Source of the DNA: Bifidobacterium phasiani | GTDB lineage: Bacteria; Actinomycetota; Actinomycetes; Actinomycetales; Bifidobacteriaceae | DNA length: 52,546 nt | Assembly (NCBI RefSeq): GCF_019331775.1 | Contig: NZ_JAHBBD010000020.1 | Span: 1-52,546 of the forward strand | Direction of reading: 5' to 3' | Part shown: one piece after another, positions 16,501-24,836 of the stretch | Layout: every line of letters starts with the position of its first letter | Position numbering within the stretch: position 1 is the first letter of the stretch | Translations under genes and position numbers: made by a program | Notes under the pieces: generated by a model | The model's database searches: none | Seen by the model: the letters and a program-made list of their open reading frames with translations, nothing else | Told to the model about the DNA's origin: nothing

Positions 16501-19135
16501 CGACTCGCGGACCGCCTCGTTCGGCGACATCGCCTTCACCGAGGCCGGCACCTACGTGTTCGAGGTCAAGGAGACCACCGAGGACCCCGATCCGACGAAC
16601 GGGTGGACGTACGACAATGACAGCGCGCGCACCATCACGGTGACGGTCGGCGTCGATGAAACGGGCGGCCTCGAGGTGACCGACGTCACGTACGACAACG
16701 CGAACGCCCGCACCGAGGCCGACCAGGCCGTCACCGACGCCGCGGCGTTCACCAACAGCTACGCCACCGGCTCCATCGACTACGGCGCGCTGGTCGACCT
16801 GCAGATCACCAAGACGCTGAACGGCCGCGACATGACCAAGGGCCAGTTCATCTTCACGGTGACGCCGAACGCGACCGAAACGGCCACGGCCAAGGACGCC
16901 GCCGACAAGCTCGGCATCGACGAGTCCGGCGCCACGGTCGACACGCCCGCCGCCGAGGACGGCGCGACCGCCGCCGTCTCGCTGCTCAACGGCAAGACCG
17001 TCACGTTCACGCAGGCCGACGCCGGCAAGACCTTCTCGTACATGGTCAAGGAGAACGCCCCGGAGTCCGACGCAGACGGCTACACCTACGACCGCGACGT
17101 CTACACCGTCGAGATCGCGGTGCGCGACAACGGCGACGGCACGCTGTCCGCCGTAACCACCGTGTCGAACGGCGGCGGCTACACGCAGTCGCAGACCGTC
17201 AGCAGCGGCGCCGCGTCGACCGTGCGTGCCACGCTCACCATCCCGTTCGTGAACTCCTACGAGGCCACGACCGATCGTGAGGACGGCTCGTCCGGCGCCG
17301 CCGCCGTGTCCGCGACCAAGTCGCTGACCGGCCGCGACCTGCAGGCCGGCGAGTTCTCGTTCGCCGTCGCCCCGCGCACCGCGAACGGCCTGCTCGACCC
17401 GGTCGCCACCGCGACCAACGCCGCCGACGGCACCGTCGACTTCGGCGGCCTCGGCTACACCACCGCGGATACGGGCACGGCCACGCTGGTCTCGCTGCCG
17501 CAGGCGGTCGCCGGCGGCTATGCGAGCGAGGGCGTGAACGCCGGCGGCAAGCGCACGTGGACGGTGCAGTACACCGCCTACGAGGCGACCGACAGCCTGC
17601 CCGCCGGCGTGAGCGCGAACGCGAGAAGCGTCGACTTCACGGTCACGGTCGTGGACAACGGCGACGGCACGCTGAGCGCCACCGCCGACCTGCCGGAGGG
17701 CGGCATCGCGTTCACGAACACGTACTCCACCGGCGACGCGCCGGTGAGCGTGACCCCGTCCGGCAGCAAGTCGTTCGTCTACGCCGACGGCGAGGCCGCG
17801 GACCCCGACTTCGAGGGCCGGTTCACGTTCACGCTGTCCTCGGACGACCCGACCGCGCCGATGCCGACCGGCGACGGCGCCACCGCGACCAATGACGCGA
17901 ACGGCAACGTGACGTTCGGCGCCATCGCATTCGGCCTCGACGACCTTGCCGGCGTCGAGACCGCCGCCGACGGCTCCCGGTCGAAGACCTTCACGTACAC
18001 CGTGACCGAATCCGGCTCCGTCGACTCGGTGACGAACGACGCGACCGCGACCAGGACGTTCACGATCACGCTGACGGACGACGGGCAGGGCCACCTGACC
18101 GCCGTCGCCGACCCGGCCAGCGGCCCGCTGTTCGCGTTCACGAACACCTACACGCCCGGCGGCGAGAGCAGCCCGACCGGCGAGGGCGGCGTGAGCGTCA
18201 CCAAGACGCTCACCGGCCGCGACCTCAAGGACGGCGAGTTCTCGTTCACGATGACCGGCGTCAGCGATAACGCGCAGGGCATGACCGCCACCGGCACGAA
18301 CGACGCGGACGGTACCGTGACGTTCGGCACGGTCAGCTTCGACGCGCCCGGCACGTATACGTTCGCCATCGCCGAGGACCACACCGGCGAGACCTTCGAC
18401 GGCGTGACCTATGACCGGACCACGTACACGGCCACCGCGGAGGTCACCGACAACGGCGACGGCACGCTGGCGGTCGCATGGAGCCTGAGCGATGCGGACG
18501 GCGACCCCGTCGACGCGGTCACGTTCGAGAACGCCTACCGCGCCACGATGGCGACGCCGGTGACGCTCGGCGCCACCAAGATGCTGTCCGGCGCCGAACT
18601 GACCGACGGCCGGTTCACGTTCCAGCTGACCGGCGCCGACGCGGACACCCCGATGCCGGCCGGCGCGGCCGACGGCGCGGCCACCGCGACGAACGCGGCC
18701 GACGGCACGGTGAGCTTCGGCGGCATCGCCTACACCGCCGCCGGCACCTATACCTACACGCTCGCCGAGGTCGATGACGGGCAGGACGGCGTGACCTACG
18801 ACGACACCTCCTACACGGTCACCGTCACCGTGACGGACGACGGCGACGGTACGCTGAGCGCCGCTGTCGACTACGGCGACGCGGACGGTGCGACGTTCGA
18901 CAACGTCTACACCGCGCCGAGCGATCCGGGCGAGTCCGGTGAGCCTGGTGACTCTGGTGACGAGGGCGACGGCGGTGCAACGGACGACGGCGGGTCCGCC
19001 GCGGAGTCCGGCGGCGACGGCGTGCTGACGCAGACCGGCGCGGCCGTGCTCGGCGTCGCGGCCGCGATCGTGGCGCTCGTCGCGATCGCCGGGGTGCTGC
19101 TGGCGGTTCGCCGCCGTGCCTCGGGGCGCCGCTGA
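13526..19135 (+). CDS. Giant pilin-like surface adhesin (fibro-slime, SpaA and FctA-type repeats)
   Basis: An 1869-residue surface protein; ATG 13526 lies 7 bp after AAGGAG. The signal peptide ends near VAQAA (about residue 48). A fibro-slime domain (PA14-like) follows, with YNFSGDDDVWVFIDG near residue 280. SpaA-type prealbumin-like modules begin near residues 395 and 676 (GVLKVDQSGRTIEGVGFELY; LSLVKTDAESGEPIEGVTF). Six FctA/Spy0128-like pilin linker modules begin near 925, 1088, 1258, 1408, 1555 and 1675, each opening with a variant of TKTLTGRDLKDGEFSF. These folds usually form intramolecular isopeptide bonds. The C-terminus reads LTQTG, then a membrane helix and RRRASGRR, a sorting signal with Thr in place of Pro. 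No sortase or minor pilin gene is adjacent, so it may act as a single long adhesin. Confidence 0.85.
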   Translation: MASITGQHRRKGFAGGLHIVVAFVIALAMVVSGAVTSVAQAAIADYTVQGVSPRGTTINVFDYWIDSRDANDQGNPSNWQNRGINAGHALKFGQGMGTTEDENVVNSTTVNHWTGDAAPRQGIVSAELGEDGYPALSGVGQGNQSIGTESLAYLFNSSSGDGKAAYTDVDGLLQVDGQGYYYYNSQRNFAEFDDDGSGSGSFTLYNTWGVTAAGSSPNGQFFPFNTGAQVFDEANGELDRKGTKSTDSVVNHYFGLSMSTRFVQQYGGHTDEERDTPVTYNFSGDDDVWVFIDGVLVGDLGGIHDKTSLEINFATGRVYVYADANNNNQYDQGETVYNGSNGNGQTLADIMTAAGVTSGLDGDTLADDTYHTLDFFYLERGNTDSNMSLKYNLVNIPESGVLKVDQSGRTIEGVGFELYPTGADYAVDENGAYYTGSTDANGELVFTTTEGSGDGSPMPVTLEQLEAISSYWVLRETDVPEGYRNPGDIQLRFEDGVLLSSNAWSTGAWSQPHVTATATDTVYKYGDDSTFFEDSSGTMFAVVLQKQDDGSWAPVSGDAMSGWTVGASLNDDTEISESLLAAAKADPYPFVLGSGGAYEVDIEDLPGDITTYAYMLRQNGGDANAAKYTVAYYRTGADSLAGATAGNTVRLDPDHGDNGGFDRVFSVTLNVANIKNELSLVKTDAESGEPIEGVTFKLYQDADGDGVPDVSGGGAGAEPISTLATDSNGTLQVYSDADAQILANGRYVLVETAPDGYVDEHTTIRIVVDNSGVYADAGNANDNVTVETSVGSLVAGMRGFAADDDVDATLHDVQAQPQTATNLPSLEAQASWGNVDGTAAIHYHYDSASGLAYQPTDESVVSYTALSGWSRLDITQCTDEHDEDSGALGEAGNKQDLEGQSLNALFTGAVTIHVTNRKDRTPATLGGDTALLVQKTVTGANTDVDFAFSLTLKSGDPEAVFKGDAATAAAGNVNDRFGDGMSVTMADPWAAGDSRTASFGDIAFTEAGTYVFEVKETTEDPDPTNGWTYDNDSARTITVTVGVDETGGLEVTDVTYDNANARTEADQAVTDAAAFTNSYATGSIDYGALVDLQITKTLNGRDMTKGQFIFTVTPNATETATAKDAADKLGIDESGATVDTPAAEDGATAAVSLLNGKTVTFTQADAGKTFSYMVKENAPESDADGYTYDRDVYTVEIAVRDNGDGTLSAVTTVSNGGGYTQSQTVSSGAASTVRATLTIPFVNSYEATTDREDGSSGAAAVSATKSLTGRDLQAGEFSFAVAPRTANGLLDPVATATNAADGTVDFGGLGYTTADTGTATLVSLPQAVAGGYASEGVNAGGKRTWTVQYTAYEATDSLPAGVSANARSVDFTVTVVDNGDGTLSATADLPEGGIAFTNTYSTGDAPVSVTPSGSKSFVYADGEAADPDFEGRFTFTLSSDDPTAPMPTGDGATATNDANGNVTFGAIAFGLDDLAGVETAADGSRSKTFTYTVTESGSVDSVTNDATATRTFTITLTDDGQGHLTAVADPASGPLFAFTNTYTPGGESSPTGEGGVSVTKTLTGRDLKDGEFSFTMTGVSDNAQGMTATGTNDADGTVTFGTVSFDAPGTYTFAIAEDHTGETFDGVTYDRTTYTATAEVTDNGDGTLAVAWSLSDADGDPVDAVTFENAYRATMATPVTLGATKMLSGAELTDGRFTFQLTGADADTPMPAGAADGAATATNAADGTVSFGGIAYTAAGTYTYTLAEVDDGQDGVTYDDTSYTVTVTVTDDGDGTLSAAVDYGDADGATFDNVYTAPSDPGESGEPGDSGDEGDGGATDDGGSAAESGGDGVLTQTGAAVLGVAAAIVALVAIAGVLLAVRRRASGRR

Positions 19136-19144
19136 TAGCGGCGC
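19126..19144 (+). terminator. Hairpin overlapping the adhesin stop codon
   Basis: GCGCCGCT (19126-19133) pairs with AGCGGCGC (19137-19144) around a GAT loop, and the TGA stop lies at the top of the stem. The stem is short and has no T tract, so termination is only possible. Confidence 0.3.
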
Positions 19145-19164
19145 GGCGGTCGGACTGGACTGTT

Positions 19165-19299
19165 GAGCGTTCGGCCGGGTGCCCGTGACGCACATTGTGC
19201 GTGGCGTGGCATCCGGCCGGGCGGCTGGGATGGGCCGGATCGCCGAGTGTTTGGTCGGGCGCCCGTGATGCACATTGTGCGTGGCGTGGCACCCGGCCG
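19165..19299. repeat. 80-bp-period direct repeat carrying GCACATTGTGC palindromes
   Basis: Two 55-bp units (19165-19219 and 19245-19299) differ at only a few positions and start exactly 80 bp apart. Each contains the palindrome GCACATTGTGC (19190-19200, extended to ACGCACATTGTGCGT at 19188-19202, and 19270-19280) followed by GTGGCGTGGCA. This occupies most of the 338-bp gap (19136-19473), which otherwise shows no gene or clear promoter. Confidence 0.75.
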
Positions 19300-19473
19300 C
19301 ATGTTCGTGGCGTTCCCGGCCGTGTGATGCGGCCGCGTGACGGTCGCGGCGCCGTGCGTATCGCCGGGATGTGAGAGGATACCAGCAAGGGCGCGTCCGA
19401 AGCGCGGCGGCCGACCGGCGGCACGGCGCGGTCGCGGCGCCCGACGGCATTGCACACAATCAGGGAGTCGACA

Positions 19474-20790
19474 GTGAGCCAGGCGAACCAGCAATTCGAA
19501 CCGTTCTACGACGTGAACCGCACCTACGACGACAACTACGCGCAGGGGCCGTTCGGCGCGTTCGCCGACGCCCTGCGCGCGCCGGACTCCGCCGAATCCG
19601 TCGTGGCGGACGGCGATGGCGCCGCGTCTGCCGCAGCCCGCAGCGCCGTCGCGTCTGCCATAACCGATGGCGCCGTCGCATCCGCCACCTCCACCGCCCG
19701 CCCGCGTGAGTCCTTCCTGGGCTTCGACGTCGATCTGCCGTTCGGCATCCCCGCCGGACCGCTACTCAACGAGCGCTTCACGACCGCCGCGTTCCGCATG
19801 GGCTTCGACCTGGCCGTCTACAAAACCGTGCGCTCGCGGGCGTGGGGCTGCAACCCGTTCCCGAACGTGCTCGCCGTCCACCCGCGTTCGGCCGACGGCG
19901 CGCTGACGCCCGGCAGCCCCGAACTCGACGAGGGCGTGCTCGCCGACACCCGCTACGACAGCCCCATCTCGATCTCCAACTCCTTCGGCGTGCCCTCGCG
20001 CGACCCGGACGTCTGGCAGCCGGACATGCGGGCCGCCATCGCCGCCGCCGGCCCCGGACAGCTGCTGGTCCCCAGCTTCCAGGGCTCGCGCGTCGCGGGC
20101 ATGAGCACCGACGACTACATCGCCGACCACGTCGCCACCGCCCGGCTGGTGTGCGAGACGGGCGCGCGGCTCATGGAGATGAACACCAGCTGTCCGAACG
20201 AGGGGCACAACCGCCTGCTGTGCCACGACCCGCATCTGGTCGCCCGGATCTGCGAGGCCGTCAAGGGCGAGATCGGCGACCGGCCGCTGATGATCAAGCT
20301 CGCCTACATCCCGCCGACGGCGACGGAGCCGCACCCGTGGTCGGACCGGTCCGCCGGCGCCGGCGCCGCTCCGGCCGGCCGCGGCCGCGAACGCTACACC
20401 TACGCCCATGTCGTCGACGACGCGGCGCTCGAGCTGATGGTGCGCGAGACCGCCGGCCGCGGTACGGTGCAGGCCATCGCCGCGATCAACACGATCTCGG
20501 CGCGGCTGGTCGACGCGGACGGCAACCAGGCGCTGCCGGGCGCGGGCCGTGAGCGCAGCGGCGTGTGCGGCAACGCGATCCGCCATGCGGGCCTCGACAT
20601 GGTGGCGCGCCTCGCGGCGATCCGCGAGCGGCTCGGGCTGGACTTCGCGATCGTGGGCGTCGGCGGCGTGGTGGCGCCGGCCGACTACGCGGCGTACCGC
20701 GCGGCCGGCGCCGACGCGGTGATGAGCGCGACCGGCGCGATGTGGGACGCGCATCTGGCGCGGCGCATCAAGGTGGCCGACATCCGGTGA
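19474..20790 (+). CDS. Dihydroorotate dehydrogenase-like flavoprotein (class 1 type)
   Basis: A 438-residue FMN enzyme of the dihydroorotate dehydrogenase fold. The GTG at 19474 follows AGGGAG at 7 bp. Motifs: FGIPAGPLLN (FMN-binding start), SISNSFGVPS, MEMNTSCPNEGHN (NxSCPN, with the Cys used as catalytic base in class 1 enzymes), a Lys in MIKLAY, and IVGVGGVVAPADYAAYRAAGADAVMSATGA (phosphate-binding end, given in overlapping sense). The family oxidises dihydroorotate to orotate in pyrimidine synthesis, but this one stands alone, without pyrK or other pyr genes. It also has a low-complexity insertion (about residues 40-75). A related dehydrogenation of another substrate is possible, so I give no gene symbol. 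Confidence 0.72.
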   Translation: MSQANQQFEPFYDVNRTYDDNYAQGPFGAFADALRAPDSAESVVADGDGAASAAARSAVASAITDGAVASATSTARPRESFLGFDVDLPFGIPAGPLLNERFTTAAFRMGFDLAVYKTVRSRAWGCNPFPNVLAVHPRSADGALTPGSPELDEGVLADTRYDSPISISNSFGVPSRDPDVWQPDMRAAIAAAGPGQLLVPSFQGSRVAGMSTDDYIADHVATARLVCETGARLMEMNTSCPNEGHNRLLCHDPHLVARICEAVKGEIGDRPLMIKLAYIPPTATEPHPWSDRSAGAGAAPAGRGRERYTYAHVVDDAALELMVRETAGRGTVQAIAAINTISARLVDADGNQALPGAGRERSGVCGNAIRHAGLDMVARLAAIRERLGLDFAIVGVGGVVAPADYAAYRAAGADAVMSATGAMWDAHLARRIKVADIR

Positions 20791-20809
20791 TGTTACACTT
20801 GCTGTAACA
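20791..20809. promoter_or_regulatory. TGTTACA-N5-TGTAACA inverted repeat
   Basis: A perfect 7-bp-arm palindrome (spacer CTTGC) begins at the base after the dehydrogenase stop codon, 224 bp upstream of the Rrf2 start. Its form is that of a dimeric repressor site. It is a candidate Rrf2 autoregulatory site, but the ligand is unknown. Confidence 0.45.
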
Positions 20810-21032
20810 ACGAAAGGCGTGTCGGCGAAGGACGGTGGCCGTGTCGGTGCCGGCGCGTCGGCATGCGGTCGCTTGTGGCACGGTCGTGCCGGCATGGCGT
20901 GGCGCGCCGCGGGGCGGTACGGTCGCATCGCCGGTTCGTCGCGGCGCGATGCGGCGGGAACGTGCGGTCGGTGCGGCCGGGCGCGACGCGGAACAGACGG
21001 AATACAGGCGAAACAAGGTAAGGAGCATATAC

Positions 21033-21524
21033 ATGCGTGCGTCATCGCGGTTCGCGGTCGGTGTGCATACGATGCTGTGCATCGCGCGGTTCGGGGCGAC
21101 GGGCAAGGTCACCTCGCAGACGGTGGCGGCGAGCACCGGGCAGAACCCGGTGGTCATCCGCCGATCGTTCGGCCAGCTCAAGCAGGGCGGGCTCATCCAC
21201 GTCGAGCGCGGCACCGGCGGCGCGACCTTCGCCAGGAACCCCGCCGACATCACCCTGCTCGACGTGTTCCGCGCCACCGAGGGCGAGGACGGCGAGTTCT
21301 TCGGCTTCCACGAGAATCCGAACCCGCAGTGCCCGGTCGGACGCAACATCCACGCGGTGCTCGACCCGGAGATGCAGGCCGCGATGCGCGCGTTCGAGCG
21401 GCGGCTGGAGGCCGTCACCGTGCGGGACCTCGTCGACCGGCTGGACGACCTCGTCGCCAACGAATCGAATGCCGCGCCGACGGCCGCGCCGGACGCTGCG
21501 CCATCCGCCGCGCCGGCCGTCTGA
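21033..21524 (+). CDS. Rrf2-family transcriptional regulator
   Basis: A 163-residue winged-helix protein; ATG 21033 is 8 bp after AAGGAG. The sequence MRASSRFAVGVHTMLCIARFG, then VTSQTVAASTGQNPVVIRRSFGQLKQGGLI, then HVERGTGGATFARNP is the Rrf2 DNA-binding domain. Iron-sulfur members such as IscR and NsrR carry three conserved cysteines in the loop near residues 90-106. Here only one Cys is present there (NPQCPVG), so cluster binding is unlikely and it is closer to YwnA-type members. The tail is Ala/Pro-rich. The inverted repeat at 20791-20809 is a possible operator. The regulon and signal cannot be read from the sequence. Confidence 0.82.
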   Translation: MRASSRFAVGVHTMLCIARFGATGKVTSQTVAASTGQNPVVIRRSFGQLKQGGLIHVERGTGGATFARNPADITLLDVFRATEGEDGEFFGFHENPNPQCPVGRNIHAVLDPEMQAAMRAFERRLEAVTVRDLVDRLDDLVANESNAAPTAAPDAAPSAAPAV

Positions 21525-21888
21525 GACGCCGCGGAGGCCGCCGGTCTGTCGGGCCGGCAACCGGTCGGCATCGCCTTCCGGTCGGTGCCGCGCTGGCCGT
21601 CGGGGCGGTCCCGTTTCCTGACCGATGCGCCTGCCGGGCCGTGAGCGGCCGCGGAACACAGGCCCCCCGACGCGCACCCGACGATGCCCCCGAGCTTGCA
21701 CCCGACGCGCCGGCCGCCCGGTCGCCCGTCGTGCGCGCCGCCGGTACGCACGGCAGGCTAATGTCATAGGCGCGGGCGTTTCGGCCCGCGGCGCATTTCA
21801 CCGGGTCGCCACATGCGGTGTGGCAGACTGAAAGATGTCGCATCATGCCGACGCGAGTAGGACCGAGGACAGGAAAAGGGGTTGTGGC
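21525..21888. other. Gap between Rrf2 gene and murA
   Basis: This 364-bp gap contains no supported gene. A small stem, CGCGGGC/GCCCGCG (21771-21790, 6-nt loop), may end the Rrf2 transcript. The murA ribosome site (AAAAGGGG) lies near 21875-21882. An in-frame ATG at 21835 gives an alternative, longer murA start. Confidence 0.4.
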
Positions 21889-23214
21889 GTGGCCGAGAAC
21901 AACGATGACGTGCTGCATGTCGAGGGCGGCAAGCCGCTGAACGGCACCATCAAGGTGCGTGGCGCAAAGAACTTCGTCAGCAAGGCGATGGTCGCCGCGC
22001 TGCTGGCTCCGGGCACCTCGGTGCTCAAGAACGTGCCCGAGATCCGGGACGTGCATGTCGTCTCCGACCTGCTGCGCCTGCACGGCGTGAACGTGGACGT
22101 CAACGGCGACAAGGGCGTCGTGACCATCGACGCCACGCACGTCGAGATGCCCGACGTGGCCGACGTCGACACCCTCGCCGGCTCCTCGCGCATCCCGATC
22201 CTGTTCTCCGGCCCGCTGCTGCACCGCCTCGGCGAGGCGTTCATCCCGGCGCTCGGCGGCTGCAACATCGGCGGCCGGCCCATCGACTTCCACCTCGAGA
22301 CCCTGCGCAAGCTCGGCGCGAACGTCGACAAGGAGCACGCCGACGGCATCCACATCACCGCGCCGAACGGCCTCAAGGGCGCGAAGATCCATCTGCCGTA
22401 CCCGTCGGTCGGCGCGACCGAGCAGACGCTGCTCGCCGCCGTGCTCGCCGAGGGCAAGACCGAGCTGTCCGGCGCCGCCACCGAGCCCGAGATCATGGAC
22501 CTCGTGGCCGTGCTGCAGAAGATGGGCGCCATCATCTCCGTGGACGTCGACCGCACGTTCCGCATCGAGGGCGTCAAGGAGCTCAAGGGCTACACGCACA
22601 CCGCGCTGACCGACCGCATCGAGGCCGCCAGCTGGGCGTCGGCCGCGCTCGCCACGCACGGCGACATCTTCGTCAAGGGCGCCACCCAGCCCGAGATGAT
22701 GACCTTCCTCAACGTGTTCCGCAAGATCGGCGGCGAGTTCGACGTCACCGACAAGGGCATCCGCTTCTGGCACCCGGGCGGCGACCTCAAGCCCGTCGCC
22801 ATCGAGACCGACGTGCACCCCGGCTTCATGACCGACTGGCAGCAGCCGCTCGTCGTCGCGCTCACCCAGGCCAAAGGCCTGTCGATCGTGCACGAGACCG
22901 TGTACGAGAACCGCTTCGGTTTCACCAAGCCGCTGGTCGAGATGGGCGCCACCGTGCAGCTGTACCGCGAATGCCTCGGCTCGCTGCCCTGCCGCTTCCA
23001 GCAGCGCAACTACAAGCATTCGGCCGTCATCTTCGGCCCCACGCCGCTGACCGGCCGCGATATCGACGTGCCGGACCTGCGCGGCGGGTTCAGCCACCTG
23101 ATCGCGGCGCTCGCCGCGTCGGGCCCCTCCGACGTGCACGGCATCTCGCTGATCGACCGCGGCTACGCCGACTTCCGCGGCAAGCTCGCCGCCCTCGGCG
23201 CCGACATCGACTGA
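21889..23214 (+). CDS. murA: UDP-N-acetylglucosamine 1-carboxyvinyltransferase
   Basis: A 441-residue enzyme from GTG 21889, which follows AAAAGGGG at good distance. It transfers enolpyruvate from PEP to UDP-GlcNAc, the first committed step of peptidoglycan synthesis, in the cytoplasm. The start LNGTIKVRGAKNFVSKAMVAALLAPG has the Lys/Asn of the substrate loop. PALGGCNIGGRPIDFHL carries the catalytic Cys (fosfomycin target), and YENRFGF and RDIDVPDLRGGFSHLIAAL complete the EPSP-synthase-like double domain. Length is normal. It is monocistronic here: a convergent gene lies downstream, with a 12-bp inverted repeat between them. Confidence 0.93.
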   Translation: MAENNDDVLHVEGGKPLNGTIKVRGAKNFVSKAMVAALLAPGTSVLKNVPEIRDVHVVSDLLRLHGVNVDVNGDKGVVTIDATHVEMPDVADVDTLAGSSRIPILFSGPLLHRLGEAFIPALGGCNIGGRPIDFHLETLRKLGANVDKEHADGIHITAPNGLKGAKIHLPYPSVGATEQTLLAAVLAEGKTELSGAATEPEIMDLVAVLQKMGAIISVDVDRTFRIEGVKELKGYTHTALTDRIEAASWASAALATHGDIFVKGATQPEMMTFLNVFRKIGGEFDVTDKGIRFWHPGGDLKPVAIETDVHPGFMTDWQQPLVVALTQAKGLSIVHETVYENRFGFTKPLVEMGATVQLYRECLGSLPCRFQQRNYKHSAVIFGPTPLTGRDIDVPDLRGGFSHLIAALAASGPSDVHGISLIDRGYADFRGKLAALGADID

Positions 23215-23259
23215 TCGGGTTCCGCCGTCGGCCGGTCGGCCGAGAAGGCGCACGCAATC

Positions 23260-23314
23260 CGCAGGACCGTGCTCACGGCTGCGCCACATGGGGCCGCCGG
23301 GGCACGGTCCTGCG
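23260..23314. terminator. 12-bp inverted repeat between convergent genes
   Basis: CGCAGGACCGTG (23260-23271) and CACGGTCCTGCG (23303-23314) are perfect arms around a 31-nt loop. It lies 45 bp after the murA stop and before the convergent gene ending at 23515. The rest of the 300-bp gap shows nothing else recognisable. Confidence 0.45.
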
Positions 23315-23514
23315 ACGCTATGGAGCCATGTCCTGACGGTTTGCCGCATTCGTATGCAGCCGGCCTTTTGCCCGGTGCGGTTGCTCGTGTCGGAGCTGTG
23401 CTCCCGACACGATTTTCGGCCATATCGGGCATGGCCGTCACCGGTTCGCATGGTGGGTGCCGTCCACATGACAAGGCGCGCATCGGTCGGAGGCGGGCGT
23501 CGGTTTCCCGCGGG

Positions 23515-24369
23515 TCACCAGCTTGTATGGCCGTACGTCAGAATGCTGCGGCGGCCCTGGCCCAGCGTCCGCGCCGTCATCATGGCGAAATCCTCAAGCG
23601 TCCCGTCCGACGCGAAATCCTGCTTGGTCGCGACGAGCACCTTCCATCCGAGGTGCTGCAGGCGGTTGCGCTTATGCAGATCGCTGCGCCAGCGGGATTT
23701 GTCGTAGTGGTATTCGCCGTCGTATTCGATGGCGATGCGTTCTTCGACGTACGCCATGTCAACCAGCCATTCGGTGTCCTCCTCGATGTCGGCGACCGCG
23801 TGGTTCACCGCCGGTGTCCGGAGTCCGAAATCGACGAGCGCAAGCCTGAGCCTTGTCTCCTGCGGGGAGTCCGTGTCCTCGACGCTTCGCCGGAACGCGT
23901 CCCGGCACCGGGCGACGCCGGTGAAACGGCCCAGTCCGGCGATGTAGTCGCCGAGTTCGCTATGGGTGCATTGGCGGAGTTCCGGGTTGTGGCAGGTCAG
24001 CCAGTCCATGGCCATGGTCAGCGAGTCCCGGCTGGTGAACTGCGCCATCTGGCAGATGGCCTGCTGGGGCGTGACCGCGGTGACCAGCTCATCCGGACCG
24101 GCGGCGTAGCTCATCTCCTGGCGCCATACGTGGTGCTGCACGCCGGCGAGTCGTGATTTGTGCTTCGCGGAGGGAATCGTGACATGAAGCTGGTTCGTAT
24201 CCAGCGAGGTTTCGAGCGCGACGGTCATGCCGGCCAGCCTCAGCGCGGTGATGTGGCTGAACACCAAGGGGCGTTTGGTGCGGGCGGCGGCCTTCCTGCA
24301 GGCGGCCTGCGTCGTGCGGGCGACCCCCATGGCCTCGTCAAGGGTGAAGAATGTGTTTGTCCCAACCAT
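23515..24369 (-). CDS. DUF559-like PD-(D/E)XK nuclease-fold protein
   Basis: About 284 residues from ATG 24369 (MVGTNTFFTLDEAMGVARTT). The frame stays open upstream to GTG 24483, but that start lies inside a 28-bp inverted repeat and neither start has a clear ribosome site. The C-terminal part has SPQETRLRLALVDFG, then WLVDMAYVEERIAIEYDGEYHY, then RNRLQHLGWKVLVATKQDF. This is the E...D...E-Y-D-G-x-x-H layout of DUF559/Vsr-like nucleases. The N-terminal part (RPLVFSHITALRLAGM) resembles the AbiEi-type protein architecture often joined to that domain. Such orphan proteins are common in Actinobacteria and their role is unknown. No antitoxin or methyltransferase partner is adjacent. Confidence 0.65.
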   Translation of the reverse strand: MVGTNTFFTLDEAMGVARTTQAACRKAAARTKRPLVFSHITALRLAGMTVALETSLDTNQLHVTIPSAKHKSRLAGVQHHVWRQEMSYAAGPDELVTAVTPQQAICQMAQFTSRDSLTMAMDWLTCHNPELRQCTHSELGDYIAGLGRFTGVARCRDAFRRSVEDTDSPQETRLRLALVDFGLRTPAVNHAVADIEEDTEWLVDMAYVEERIAIEYDGEYHYDKSRWRSDLHKRNRLQHLGWKVLVATKQDFASDGTLEDFAMMTARTLGQGRRSILTYGHTSW

Positions 24370-24475
24370 GAGACGAAGGTGTCCGATGTTGCTGGGTGTT
24401 TGCTGGGTGGCGTGTCCGACGGATATCGATTGCCTGATTGATTGTGCGGCGCCTGTTCGCGTGGGGCTCGGTTCC

Positions 24476-24601
24476 GTAGGCACGTTATGGCTTCCGTAGG
24501 CACTCCTCGCGGCGGAACCGGCATGTGCGCTGGCGGAATTCCAATGTTCCGGCGTTGGGGTCTTCCGGAACCGGTGCCTACGGAAGCCATAACGTGCCTA
24601 C
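24476..24601. repeat. 28-bp perfect inverted repeat with internal GTAGGCAC repeats
   Basis: The arms at 24476-24503 and 24574-24601 are exact reverse complements around a 70-nt loop. Each arm holds GTAGGCAC (or its complement) twice, 20 bp apart, flanking GTTATGGCTTCC. It lies in the 467-bp gap (24370-24836) between two genes on the minus strand. The rest of the gap shows no gene. Confidence 0.75.
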
Positions 24602-24836
24602 TGAATCCGGCGAGGGGCCAATCGGTCTTCGAAGCGATGGAACGGCATGAGCCGATGGGGGCGAGGCGTCGCAGGAGACTCCGCGTCGTATCGGCATGCC
24701 GCGGATGCCGCGCGATCGGCGCCTGGTTCCTGATTGGCATGGCATTCGTTCCTGAGCGCCATGGCCCGGATTCCGAATATTCACAGCCGAGATTCCCGAT
24801 GCGCACAAGACCGCCGCATCCCGCATGCGCAGCCGC

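Noticed and set aside
15260..19459. 1399-codon antisense frame over the adhesin
   Set aside because: Composition is a mirror of the adhesin codons (Arg/Gly/Val-rich) and no domain is recognisable. It is a shadow frame.
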